A DNA stretch of 15,852 nucleotides from an uncultured Oscillospiraceae bacterium (GTDB taxonomy: Bacteria; Bacillota; Clostridia; Oscillospirales; Ruminococcaceae), in contig USBI01000041.1 of NCBI GenBank assembly GCA_900552945.1, positions 1-15,852 on the forward strand. The letters run 5' to 3'. A program made the position numbers and the translations under genes. Positions 7,136-13,741 of this stretch are shown in pieces. Under the pieces are notes generated by a model that did no database searches, was not told the origin of the DNA, and saw nothing but the letters and a program-made list of their open reading frames with translations. The stretch's first letter is position 1, and every line of letters begins with the position of its first letter.

Positions 7136-8490
7136 TAAAACAAACTCTCTTTCACCTGTTTTCCCGCAGGAGAGCTTTTATCGCCACGCCCTTTTTTATA
7201 GAGCGGAGCATATACGCCGGAATCCCGCACTGGGCAGCCGGTCACACCGCCGTCCCGCATCATGACGGTACAGTTGGAACAGGTCACACAGCATTTTTCA
7301 CGTTTCATGCCGCCGTTTAAAATGTCGTTGGCAAAATCCGGGTAAGCGAATGCCTGACGGCCAAACCCGGCGAGGTCGAACCAGCCCTGCTCAATTCCTC
7401 CGGCCGCCACATTGGCCGCAAACTCACGCAGCCAGGTAAAGCCGGTCGCCATCACCGTCAATTCCGGGCAAGATTGTTTTGCCTGCCGGATAAGCGACAA
7501 CATCCGCGCGGTGTCCTCCAGCGGATGAGACGGAGGGAGGTACCCGCCCTGGTCATACGGGCGGCCGACATGCGGGTTATAATACGGATTACCGCAGCTG
7601 AGGTCCACCAGTTTGACCCCGCTTTGGGCAAGCAGCTGAAGTAATCGGATGGACTCATCCATGTCCGGTTTATGTACATCCTCCTTGGAAACGCCGAATC
7701 CAAAGGGGTACGGGATCGCATCGTACAAATTCAGGCGGACGACCGGCTCGATGCCGGCTTCCTGCTTCACCCGGCGCACAATGTTTAAAAGCAGACGGGT
7801 GCGGTTTTCAAAGCTGCCGCCGTACATCCCCGGGCGAGTAAACGCGCCGAGCAGCTCCGAAAGGAGGTAACGGTGGCAGGCCTTGACATCCACCGCGTCA
7901 AAACCCGCGCGGGCGGCAAGCTTTGCTGCCTCAACAAACTGTTCCTCCAGCTGTTTAAGGTAATCATCGCTGACTGGCGTGTAATCATCTTTTCCGTCCG
8001 CAAACAAAAATGGAATCGGGACAGCCGTTTTCGGCTCCGGCACACCGTTTGGCTTGGAATACCGTCCGGAATGGGTCAACTGGGCAATTTTCATAGGAGC
8101 ACCGCCCGAAGCCGCCCGGTCAATGCGTTCATTGAGCCGTGAAAACGCACTCAAATTCTGTTCGCACAGATAAAGCTGACGGGGGTTGGCACGTCCTTCT
8201 GCACAGACCGCCATCGCCTCCATCCAAAGAACCGCCGCGCCACCACAGGAAAAGCGCTCATAACGGCGGAATGTGAGCTCATCCGGCGCGCCTTCACGGG
8301 TACCATCGCACCCTTCCATGGGCTGAACACCAAGCCGGTTTTTCATCCGCCATGTTCCGCAGTCAAGCGGCTGACCCAAAATCTCGGTTCGTTCGGAGAA
8401 GGGCAGCGTGGCATTCAGCTCTTGACAGGCCTGTTTGAATGCTTCCGGGGTTTCATAGTGAAACCGTTCATGTTTTGTTGTGGTGGACAT
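7135..8490 (-). CDS. Old Yellow Enzyme-like Fe-S flavin oxidoreductase, barrel only
   Basis: This 451-residue protein is the FMN TIM barrel of the 2,4-dienoyl-CoA reductase/enoate reductase branch of Old Yellow Enzymes. Visible motifs are AQLTHSGRYS (136-145), DAVDVKACHRYLLSELLGAF (198-217) and YGGSFENRTR (223-232), the family active-site and FMN signature. An Fe-S cysteine set follows the barrel: Cys401, Cys404, Cys407 and Cys419, with Cys400 adjacent. The C-terminal FAD/NAD(P)H domains found in FadH, BaiCD and enoate reductases (about 200 more residues) are absent; the protein ends about 30 residues after the last cysteine. Electrons must therefore come from another protein, possibly the coupled FAD gene. 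HRYLL replaces the common HGYLL. It is first in the operon, with RBS AAGGAG at 8498-8503. It probably reduces an activated C=C bond. Confidence 0.9.
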   Translation of the reverse strand: MSTTTKHERFHYETPEAFKQACQELNATLPFSERTEILGQPLDCGTWRMKNRLGVQPMEGCDGTREGAPDELTFRRYERFSCGGAAVLWMEAMAVCAEGRANPRQLYLCEQNLSAFSRLNERIDRAASGGAPMKIAQLTHSGRYSKPNGVPEPKTAVPIPFLFADGKDDYTPVSDDYLKQLEEQFVEAAKLAARAGFDAVDVKACHRYLLSELLGAFTRPGMYGGSFENRTRLLLNIVRRVKQEAGIEPVVRLNLYDAIPYPFGFGVSKEDVHKPDMDESIRLLQLLAQSGVKLVDLSCGNPYYNPHVGRPYDQGGYLPPSHPLEDTARMLSLIRQAKQSCPELTVMATGFTWLREFAANVAAGGIEQGWFDLAGFGRQAFAYPDFANDILNGGMKREKCCVTCSNCTVMMRDGGVTGCPVRDSGVYAPLYKKGRGDKSSPAGKQVKESLF

Positions 8491-8501
8491 AAAATCTCTC
8501 C

Positions 8502-8516
8502 TTGCTTTTCATGCAA
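8502..8516. promoter_or_regulatory. possible operator (TTGC-N7-GCAA) in the divergent region
   Basis: An inverted repeat TTGC (8502-8505) and GCAA (8513-8516) lies in the 62-bp gap between the operon and the AraC gene, partly overlapping the operon RBS. The arms are only 4 bp, so this is suggestive only. Confidence 0.25.
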
Positions 8517-8530
8517 TCTGGTTCTAAAAT
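8502..8530 (+). promoter_or_regulatory. putative promoter of the AraC-type gene
   Basis: TTGCTT (8502-8507), a 17-nt spacer and TAAAAT (8525-8530) form a plausible sigma-A promoter 22 nt before the regulator ATG. No comparable promoter is visible for the leftward operon in the same gap, which would fit a promoter needing an activator. Confidence 0.45.
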
Positions 8531-8552
8531 AAAAGAAAAAAGGGGGAGGCAG

Positions 8553-9386
8553 ATGAAAGACGATTTTCCTGTACTGCGCATCCGCTACGCGGAAGACAGC
8601 CCGCGCATTGACAGCCACACCCACCCCGCGTGTGAACTTATTTTTGTAAGAGAGGGCGAAGTGCGCATCCAAATAGACGGCAGGCAGTACCTTGCCGGAC
8701 CGGGGACGCTCACCCTCATCGGCGCGCTGGAACAGCACGAGCTGGAAGTGGTGAAACAGCCTTATATCCGGCACTTCTGCATCCTTTCCCCGCATGCACT
8801 GGAACGCTCTGGGCTGGACCCTGTTCTGGCAGGTGTGTTTAAAAACCGCCCGCATTCTTTCCGCCACTGCATCCGCTTAAACGACAGCAGGCCGGCGGAA
8901 CGGCTGTTTGAACAGCTGGAAGTCGAAGACCTTGAACGCGCTCCCTACGCGGAACAAGCCGCGATGGGATTGATTGAACAGCTGCTCATCCTGCTCTACC
9001 GCGCCGCGCCGGAAGTGTTTTTCCGCCCGGATGCATCCCCTGCCGCACAAAAGGTGTGGGAAGCCCAGCGCTTTCTGGAACAGCATCTCGACGAACCGGT
9101 AACGGTCAAACAACTTGCGGCAAACTGCTACTTAAGCCCGGACCATCTCACACGGCTGTTCAAACAGATGACCGGTTACTCCCCCAAACAATATCTTCTG
9201 GAAAACCGGATGATGCGCGGCTGCGAACTGCTGCTGCAGACCGACCTGCCGGTGTCTGCCGTTGCGGCACGCTGCGGATTTCCGGATGAGAGCAACTTTA
9301 TCCGCTCTTTCAAAAGCCGTTACGGCATTACCCCCAAACAATACCAAAAGCACCATTCTGATTCCCATCATACCAGAAACAACTGA
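8553..9386 (+). CDS. AraC family transcriptional regulator
   Basis: This 277-residue regulator has an N-terminal cupin-type sensing domain (about 20-75), with the HTHPACELIFVREGEV motif typical of AraC ligand-binding domains. Its C-terminal domain carries two helix-turn-helix motifs: TVKQLAANCYLSPDHLTRLF, and VSAVAARCGFPDESNFIRSF leading to Y-G-I-T-P-K-Q-Y. The start chosen is ATG at 8553 because GGGGGAGG lies 4 nt upstream; upstream TTG and ATG codons in frame at 8502 and 8511 lack such a site and fall in the promoter. Divergent placement 62 bp from the oxidoreductase operon makes it the likely regulator, probably an activator responding to the substrate or a sugar derivative. The following epimerase gene is probably cotranscribed. 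Confidence 0.93.
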   Translation: MKDDFPVLRIRYAEDSPRIDSHTHPACELIFVREGEVRIQIDGRQYLAGPGTLTLIGALEQHELEVVKQPYIRHFCILSPHALERSGLDPVLAGVFKNRPHSFRHCIRLNDSRPAERLFEQLEVEDLERAPYAEQAAMGLIEQLLILLYRAAPEVFFRPDASPAAQKVWEAQRFLEQHLDEPVTVKQLAANCYLSPDHLTRLFKQMTGYSPKQYLLENRMMRGCELLLQTDLPVSAVAARCGFPDESNFIRSFKSRYGITPKQYQKHHSDSHHTRNN

Positions 9387-9452
9387 AAAATGTTGGAAAG
9401 AACCGCTCAAAAATATGTAAAAAACGATATTGCAGCAAAAGGAGAAATGAAT

Positions 9453-10394
9453 ATGAAACGTGCAGTCATCATTGGCGGAAAAGGAAAAGTGGGCACCTAC
9501 CTTGTACCTATGCTCTGTGAAAACGGCTATGAAGTCATCAATGTCAGCCGCGGCAGTTCCAATCCCTATCTGGAACACGGCTGCTGGAAACAGGTGCAGC
9601 AGGTCACCATCGACCGGGCCGACCCAGCATTCGCGGAAGCGATTGCAGACCTCAAGCCGGATGTGGTGGTAGACATGATTTGCTTTACTCTGGAGGATAT
9701 GAAAAAACTTGTTTCCGCGCTAAACGGCGTCGTTTCGCACTATCTGGTCTGCGGCAGTGTATGGGTCCACGGAAGCAGTACCTGTGTGCCGTACAGCGAA
9801 GAGCAGGATCTCACCCCGTTCGGCGAATACGGCATCCAAAAACTCGCTATGACCCGTGAGATTGAGCGGCTTTACGCAACAAACGGTTTTCCGGGAACGG
9901 TCGTTCATCCCGGGCACATTGTCGGGCCGGGGCATCTTCCGCTCAATCCGCAGGCAAACAAAAACACCGCTGTGTTTGAAGCGCTGATCCACGGCAGGCC
10001 GGTCGCTCTGCCAAACCTCGGCATGGAGACCATCCATCATGTGCATGCCGAAGATGTGGCAGGCGTTTTCTTTGCTGCTATTCAGGCGGGCAGTGTAAGC
10101 TTCGGGCAGGCATTCCACGCGGTTTCTCCCGGCGCATTGACCCTGCGGGGGTATGCGCAGGCGGTTGCGGGATGGTTCGGTCAGACCGCAAACCTGCAGT
10201 TTTTGCCGTACGAGGAATGGAAAAACGGCGTTTCACCGCAGGAAGCAGCTCAGACACTGGAACACATTCTGCATGCGCCGAACGCTTCTATGGAAAAGGC
10301 GAAACGCCTGCTGGGATTCGTTCCGCGTCATTCCAGCCTTTCCGCCGTTCGTGAAGCGCTGGATTACATGCTGGCTCATGGAATGATCCACTGA
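9453..10394 (+). CDS. extended-SDR NAD-dependent epimerase/dehydratase-like protein
   Basis: This 313-residue protein is an extended short-chain dehydrogenase. The N-terminal cofactor motif is GGKGKVG (8-14, G-x-x-G-x-x-G) and the catalytic pair is YGIQK (Tyr126, Lys130), with a preceding serine region at GSVWVHGSS. The middle carries VHPGHIVGPGH and HHVHAEDVAG, motifs typical of nucleotide-sugar epimerase relatives. The ATG at 9453 lies 7 nt after AGGAGA; the ATG two codons earlier is too close to it. It follows the AraC gene by 66 nt without a terminator, so cotranscription is likely. Such proteins act on nucleotide sugars, but many relatives reduce or epimerise lactones, quinate-like or aromatic substrates. 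No partner gene for nucleotide-sugar biosynthesis is present, so a role in the local catabolic pathway is favoured. Confidence 0.85.
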   Translation: MKRAVIIGGKGKVGTYLVPMLCENGYEVINVSRGSSNPYLEHGCWKQVQQVTIDRADPAFAEAIADLKPDVVVDMICFTLEDMKKLVSALNGVVSHYLVCGSVWVHGSSTCVPYSEEQDLTPFGEYGIQKLAMTREIERLYATNGFPGTVVHPGHIVGPGHLPLNPQANKNTAVFEALIHGRPVALPNLGMETIHHVHAEDVAGVFFAAIQAGSVSFGQAFHAVSPGALTLRGYAQAVAGWFGQTANLQFLPYEEWKNGVSPQEAAQTLEHILHAPNASMEKAKRLLGFVPRHSSLSAVREALDYMLAHGMIH

Positions 10395-10450
10395 TCGGCT
10401 TTTTATCTGCTGGTTAAAAAATACGCCTTTATAATCATGCGAAAACAAGC

Positions 10451-10499
10451 AAAGCGCATAAAATTAGCTTTCTAACTTTATGCGCTTTTTCTCTTTTAA
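10451..10499 (+). terminator. intrinsic terminator after the epimerase gene
   Basis: A perfect 12-bp stem AAAGCGCATAAA/TTTATGCGCTTT (10451-10462 with 10477-10488) continues inward, past one A-C mismatch, with TTAG/CTAA around a CTTT loop. It is followed by TTCTCTTTT. It ends the AraC-epimerase unit. Confidence 0.9.
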
Positions 10500-10523
10500 T
10501 CGAGGCTGTTTTTACAGTATAAT
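10495..10523 (+). promoter_or_regulatory. putative promoter of the carboxylesterase gene
   Basis: A consensus TATAAT (10518-10523) has a weak TTTAAT (10495-10500) 17 nt upstream, overlapping the terminator tail. The leader to the esterase ATG is about 55 nt. Confidence 0.5.
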
Positions 10524-10584
10524 GAATCTATACCAATCAAAAAACGAATACAATCTGCAATCCAGTAACAATGGAGGGAAAAAC

Positions 10585-12069
10585 ATGTCAGCAATTCGAG
10601 AAGTAAAAGTTGAATCCGGTCTGCTGCGCGGCACGCCCGGCAACAACCGTATGTTCAGTGTGTTCAAAGGCATCCCTTACGCAGCACCGCCGGTGGGCGA
10701 CCTGCGCTGGAGGGCTCCTCAGCCGGTCACACCGTGGGAAGGTGTACGGCTCGCAAACGAATACAGCGCCATTGAGGTACAGAAGCGCGACGAGGACTTC
10801 TACACCAAAGAATTTTACAACAATCCCGAAGAACAGAGCGAGGACTGCCTGTACTTAAACATCTGGACTCCTGCTGAATCGGCGGATGCAAAACTCCCCG
10901 TCATGTTCTGGATCCACGGCGGCGGATTCTCCTGTGGTTATGCTTCCGAACCGGAGTTTGACGGCGAAGGTTTCTGCAAACGCGGTGTGATCTTAGTCAC
11001 CATGAACTACCGGATGCACGCGCTCGGTTTTCTGGCACATCCGGAAATGACCAAAGAAAACGGCGGCGCTTCCGGCAACTTCGGTCTGCTTGACCAGATT
11101 GCCGCGCTCAAATGGGTCTCCAGAAACATTGCCGCATTTGGCGGCGACCCGGATAATATCACCATCTTCGGTCAGTCGGCAGGTGCCGCCAGCGTTCAGG
11201 CGCTTGTCTGCTCCCCGCTCACCAAGGGGTTAATGAAACGCGCCATCCTGCAGAGCGGCGGCGGTCTGTGGCCGCATGGGAACGCGCGCTCCTTCCTCTC
11301 GCTCAAGGAAGCGGAACAGATCGGCGTTGAATTCATGAAGGGTCTGGGCGCGAATTCTTTGGAGGAGATGCGCAAGATCCCCGCGGAAACAATCATTGAT
11401 TTTGTCCGTGCGAACCACGCTTATCTTGGTCTGATCAACGACGGTTATTCGCTGACCGCGGACCCGTCCTACACCATGTTTGAAGGAAAAAACCACGACC
11501 TGGACTATATGCTCGGCTGCAACGAGGACGAAGGCCAAGCGTTTACCCCGCCGGTGAAAACCATCGACGACCTGCGCAAAGCGGCGGCCATCAACTTCGG
11601 CGACAAAGCAGATGACCTGCTCAAAGCCGGGAACATTACGACCGACGCGGAAGCCGAAGCCTTTTTCAAATCCTCCCACCGGCTCATTTCGGCCACCCAT
11701 GGTTTCGCGGAGCGGCAGGAAGAAAACGGCAAAAAAGCGCCGTATCTGTACTTCTTCACCCGCCGGCTACCGGGTGACGACCTTGGCTCTTTCCACTCGG
11801 CGGAACTTTGGTTCGTGTTCCAGACACTGGAACGCTGCTGGCGTCCGTTCACCGGTGTGGACTTTGACCTCTCCAACACGATAGCGGATTATTATGCAAA
11901 CTTCGCCAAAACCGGCAACCCGAACGGAAACGGTCACCCTGAATGGCGGCCATACACCAAGGAAGACGCTGTTTATATGGAGCTGGGCGTCACACAGGGG
12001 TTGAAACCCGCAAAAGAAACCATCTACCAGACATTCCAGAAAGATTTCTTTATGGGACGAATCAAATAA
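10585..12069 (+). CDS. type-B carboxylesterase (para-nitrobenzyl esterase family)
   Basis: This 494-residue protein is a complete alpha/beta-hydrolase of the carboxylesterase/cholinesterase family. Visible signatures are the N-terminal VFKGIPYAAPPVG, SEDCLYLNIW (85-94), the oxyanion loop HGGGF (111-115) and the nucleophile elbow GQSAG with Ser198. The triad is completed by Glu316 in NEDEG and His404 in SFHSAEL. ATG at 10585 follows GGAGGG by 6 nt; longer readings upstream would run through the promoter. There is no signal peptide, so the enzyme is cytoplasmic and hydrolyses esters that enter the cell, such as acyl or aryl esters of plant compounds or acetylated sugars. It has its own promoter and terminator, so it is monocistronic, but its position suggests a shared substrate with the neighbouring oxidoreductases. 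Confidence 0.95.
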   Translation: MSAIREVKVESGLLRGTPGNNRMFSVFKGIPYAAPPVGDLRWRAPQPVTPWEGVRLANEYSAIEVQKRDEDFYTKEFYNNPEEQSEDCLYLNIWTPAESADAKLPVMFWIHGGGFSCGYASEPEFDGEGFCKRGVILVTMNYRMHALGFLAHPEMTKENGGASGNFGLLDQIAALKWVSRNIAAFGGDPDNITIFGQSAGAASVQALVCSPLTKGLMKRAILQSGGGLWPHGNARSFLSLKEAEQIGVEFMKGLGANSLEEMRKIPAETIIDFVRANHAYLGLINDGYSLTADPSYTMFEGKNHDLDYMLGCNEDEGQAFTPPVKTIDDLRKAAAINFGDKADDLLKAGNITTDAEAEAFFKSSHRLISATHGFAERQEENGKKAPYLYFFTRRLPGDDLGSFHSAELWFVFQTLERCWRPFTGVDFDLSNTIADYYANFAKTGNPNGNGHPEWRPYTKEDAVYMELGVTQGLKPAKETIYQTFQKDFFMGRIK

Positions 12070-12081
12070 AACAAAACCTCA

Positions 12082-12115
12082 ACAAAACAGCCTGTGGTTT
12101 CACAGGCTGTTTTGT
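12082..12115. terminator. intrinsic terminator after the carboxylesterase gene
   Basis: A perfect 15-bp stem ACAAAACAGCCTGTG/CACAGGCTGTTTTGT with a GTTT loop lies 12 nt after the esterase stop. The T run is within the right arm and is followed by TACTTTT. Confidence 0.85.
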
Positions 12116-12166
12116 ACTTTTGGGTGGATGAAAAGTACTTTCTGTTTCTTCGGTTTTCCTTTCAAA

Positions 12167-12195
12167 TTGACAAGCATACCGATTCCGATTATCAT
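12167..12195 (+). promoter_or_regulatory. strong sigma-A promoter of the MATE gene
   Basis: A fully consensus TTGACA (12167-12172), a 17-nt spacer and TATCAT (12190-12195) give an RNA start near 12202 and a leader of about 40 nt. It also argues against translation starts upstream of 12241. Confidence 0.8.
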
Positions 12196-12240
12196 GATAA
12201 GGTATGTTTTATCATCATCTCACCGGAAACGAGGAAGCAC

Positions 12241-13629
12241 ATGCAAACAACCAACATGATCTCAGGCGGGATCACAAAAAGCCTGCTTTTGTTCGCCCTG
12301 CCAATGATGGCGGGCAATCTGCTCCAACAGCTTTACAATATAGCCGATACCCTCATTGTCGGACAGTTTCTGGGTGCGGATGCACTGGCGGCTGTCGGCT
12401 CATCCTACACCCTTATGACCTTTTTGACCTCCATTCTGCTGGGGCTCTGCATGGGTTCCGGTGTAGTGTTTTCTCTCTGTTACGGGGAAGGCGACCACCG
12501 CCGCCTTCGTCAGAGCGCGTTTCTTTCGTTCGGGTTCATCGCCGCTATTACGCTGGCCCTGTTTGTATTGTCCTTGTGCGGTACCGCAGTCATCATTCGG
12601 CTGATGCAGGTGCCGGATGAAGTCGTACAGCCCATGCATTCATATTTGTGGGTCATCTTCTGGGGGATACCCGCTGTCTTTCTTTACAACTACTTTGCCG
12701 CACTTCTGCGGGCGGTGGGCAATTCGGTGGTGCCGCTTGTCTTTTTGGCGGTGAGTTCTGTTTTAAACATCGGGCTGGATTTGGTGTTTGTGCTGATCTT
12801 CCACTGGGGTGTTGCCGGAGCGGCAGCCGCTACTATCCTATCCCAATATCTTTCCGGAGTCGGTATCCTGCTGTATACCCTCCTGCGCTTCCCTAAACTG
12901 CGCCCCAAACGGCAGGAGATGAAGTGGAACCGCGCTGTTTTTCGGGAACTTGCGAGTTTTTCACTGCTCACCTGCGTTCAGCAGTCGATCATGAACTTCG
13001 GCATTCTGATGGTGCAGGGATTGGTGAACAGCTTCGGCACCAACACTATGGCTGCTTTTGCCGCTGCGGTCAAGATCGACTCGTTTGCCTATATGCCGGT
13101 ACAGGACTTCGGAAACGCCTTTTCCACCTTTGCCGCGCAGAACTACGGCGCAAAACAGTTTGATCGGTTAAACAAAGGGATCCGAAGTGCGGTTGCCGCC
13201 GCGTTCTGTTTCTGCGTTGTCATCAGTCTGCTGGTTTGTCTGTTCGCACAGCCGCTGATGCAGATTTTTGTCCCCGCAAGCGAAACTGAAATCATCTCCA
13301 TTGGAATGAATTACCTGTGGATTGAGGGCTCCTGTTACTTTGGCATCGGCCTTCTGTTCCTGCTCTACGGCATTTACCGTGCTGTGAAACTGCCGGCGAT
13401 GTCAGTCGTTCTCACGGTGATCTCGCTGGGAACGCGGGTGCTGCTCGCTTACACCCTGTCAGCTTTTCCTGCCATTGGAACGACCGGCATTTGGGTGTCG
13501 GTTCCCATTGGATGGGCGCTCGCCGACCTGACCGGAATCTTCTACTGGATGCGAAACAGGCGCCGCATTTTTTCTCGCTACACGCCCGACCACTCGGATA
13601 ATAAAGCAAAAATGAGTACAGAATCTTAA
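12241..13629 (+). CDS. MATE family multidrug/organic-cation efflux transporter
   Basis: This 462-residue integral membrane protein shows about twelve hydrophobic segments in two similar halves. The N-terminal sequence (ALPMMAGNLLQQLYNIADTL, then VGQFLGADALAAVG) is diagnostic of the MATE family, and the second half has a matching start (residues about 240-300). Members export drugs, dyes, flavonoids or other organic molecules using a Na+ or H+ gradient. ATG at 12241 follows GAGGAA and the strong promoter; an in-frame upstream ATG-initiated reading would begin before the transcription start. It is likely monocistronic, between two terminators. Near the catabolic genes it may expel toxic aglycones or products, but MATE genes are often unrelated to their neighbours. 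Confidence 0.95.
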   Translation: MQTTNMISGGITKSLLLFALPMMAGNLLQQLYNIADTLIVGQFLGADALAAVGSSYTLMTFLTSILLGLCMGSGVVFSLCYGEGDHRRLRQSAFLSFGFIAAITLALFVLSLCGTAVIIRLMQVPDEVVQPMHSYLWVIFWGIPAVFLYNYFAALLRAVGNSVVPLVFLAVSSVLNIGLDLVFVLIFHWGVAGAAAATILSQYLSGVGILLYTLLRFPKLRPKRQEMKWNRAVFRELASFSLLTCVQQSIMNFGILMVQGLVNSFGTNTMAAFAAAVKIDSFAYMPVQDFGNAFSTFAAQNYGAKQFDRLNKGIRSAVAAAFCFCVVISLLVCLFAQPLMQIFVPASETEIISIGMNYLWIEGSCYFGIGLLFLLYGIYRAVKLPAMSVVLTVISLGTRVLLAYTLSAFPAIGTTGIWVSVPIGWALADLTGIFYWMRNRRRIFSRYTPDHSDNKAKMSTES

Positions 13630-13685
13630 AGGGAGAAGATTTTGAGTGCGAGGAGTCTCTCTAAAACCCGTAAGCTGGTCTGAAC

Positions 13686-13730
13686 AAAGCCGCCGGTCAT
13701 TCTGCAGGATGACCGGCGGCTTTTGTTTTT
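13686..13730. terminator. intrinsic terminator between convergent genes
   Basis: A 15-bp GC-rich stem AAAGCCGCCGGTCAT/ATGACCGGCGGCTTT (13686-13700 with 13709-13723), an 8-nt loop TCTGCAGG and a TGTTTTT tail terminate the MATE transcript. The minus-strand FAD gene ends at 13742, so it may stop transcription from that side too, though the U tract there is poor. Confidence 0.9.
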
Positions 13731-13741
13731 AATTAAGCTGT

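Noticed and set aside
10480..10584. N-terminal extension of the carboxylesterase
   Set aside because: It starts inside the upstream terminator stem and spans the TATAAT promoter; GGAGGG correctly spaces the ATG at 10585.
12094..12240. N-terminal extension of the MATE protein
   Set aside because: It overlaps the preceding terminator and the TTGACA/TATCAT promoter; the ATG at 12241 has its own RBS and begins just before the conserved family sequence.
13630..13685. Micro-ORF with TTG start after GGGAG (13 residues) downstream of MATE
   Set aside because: Too short, rare start codon and no known peptide resemblance.
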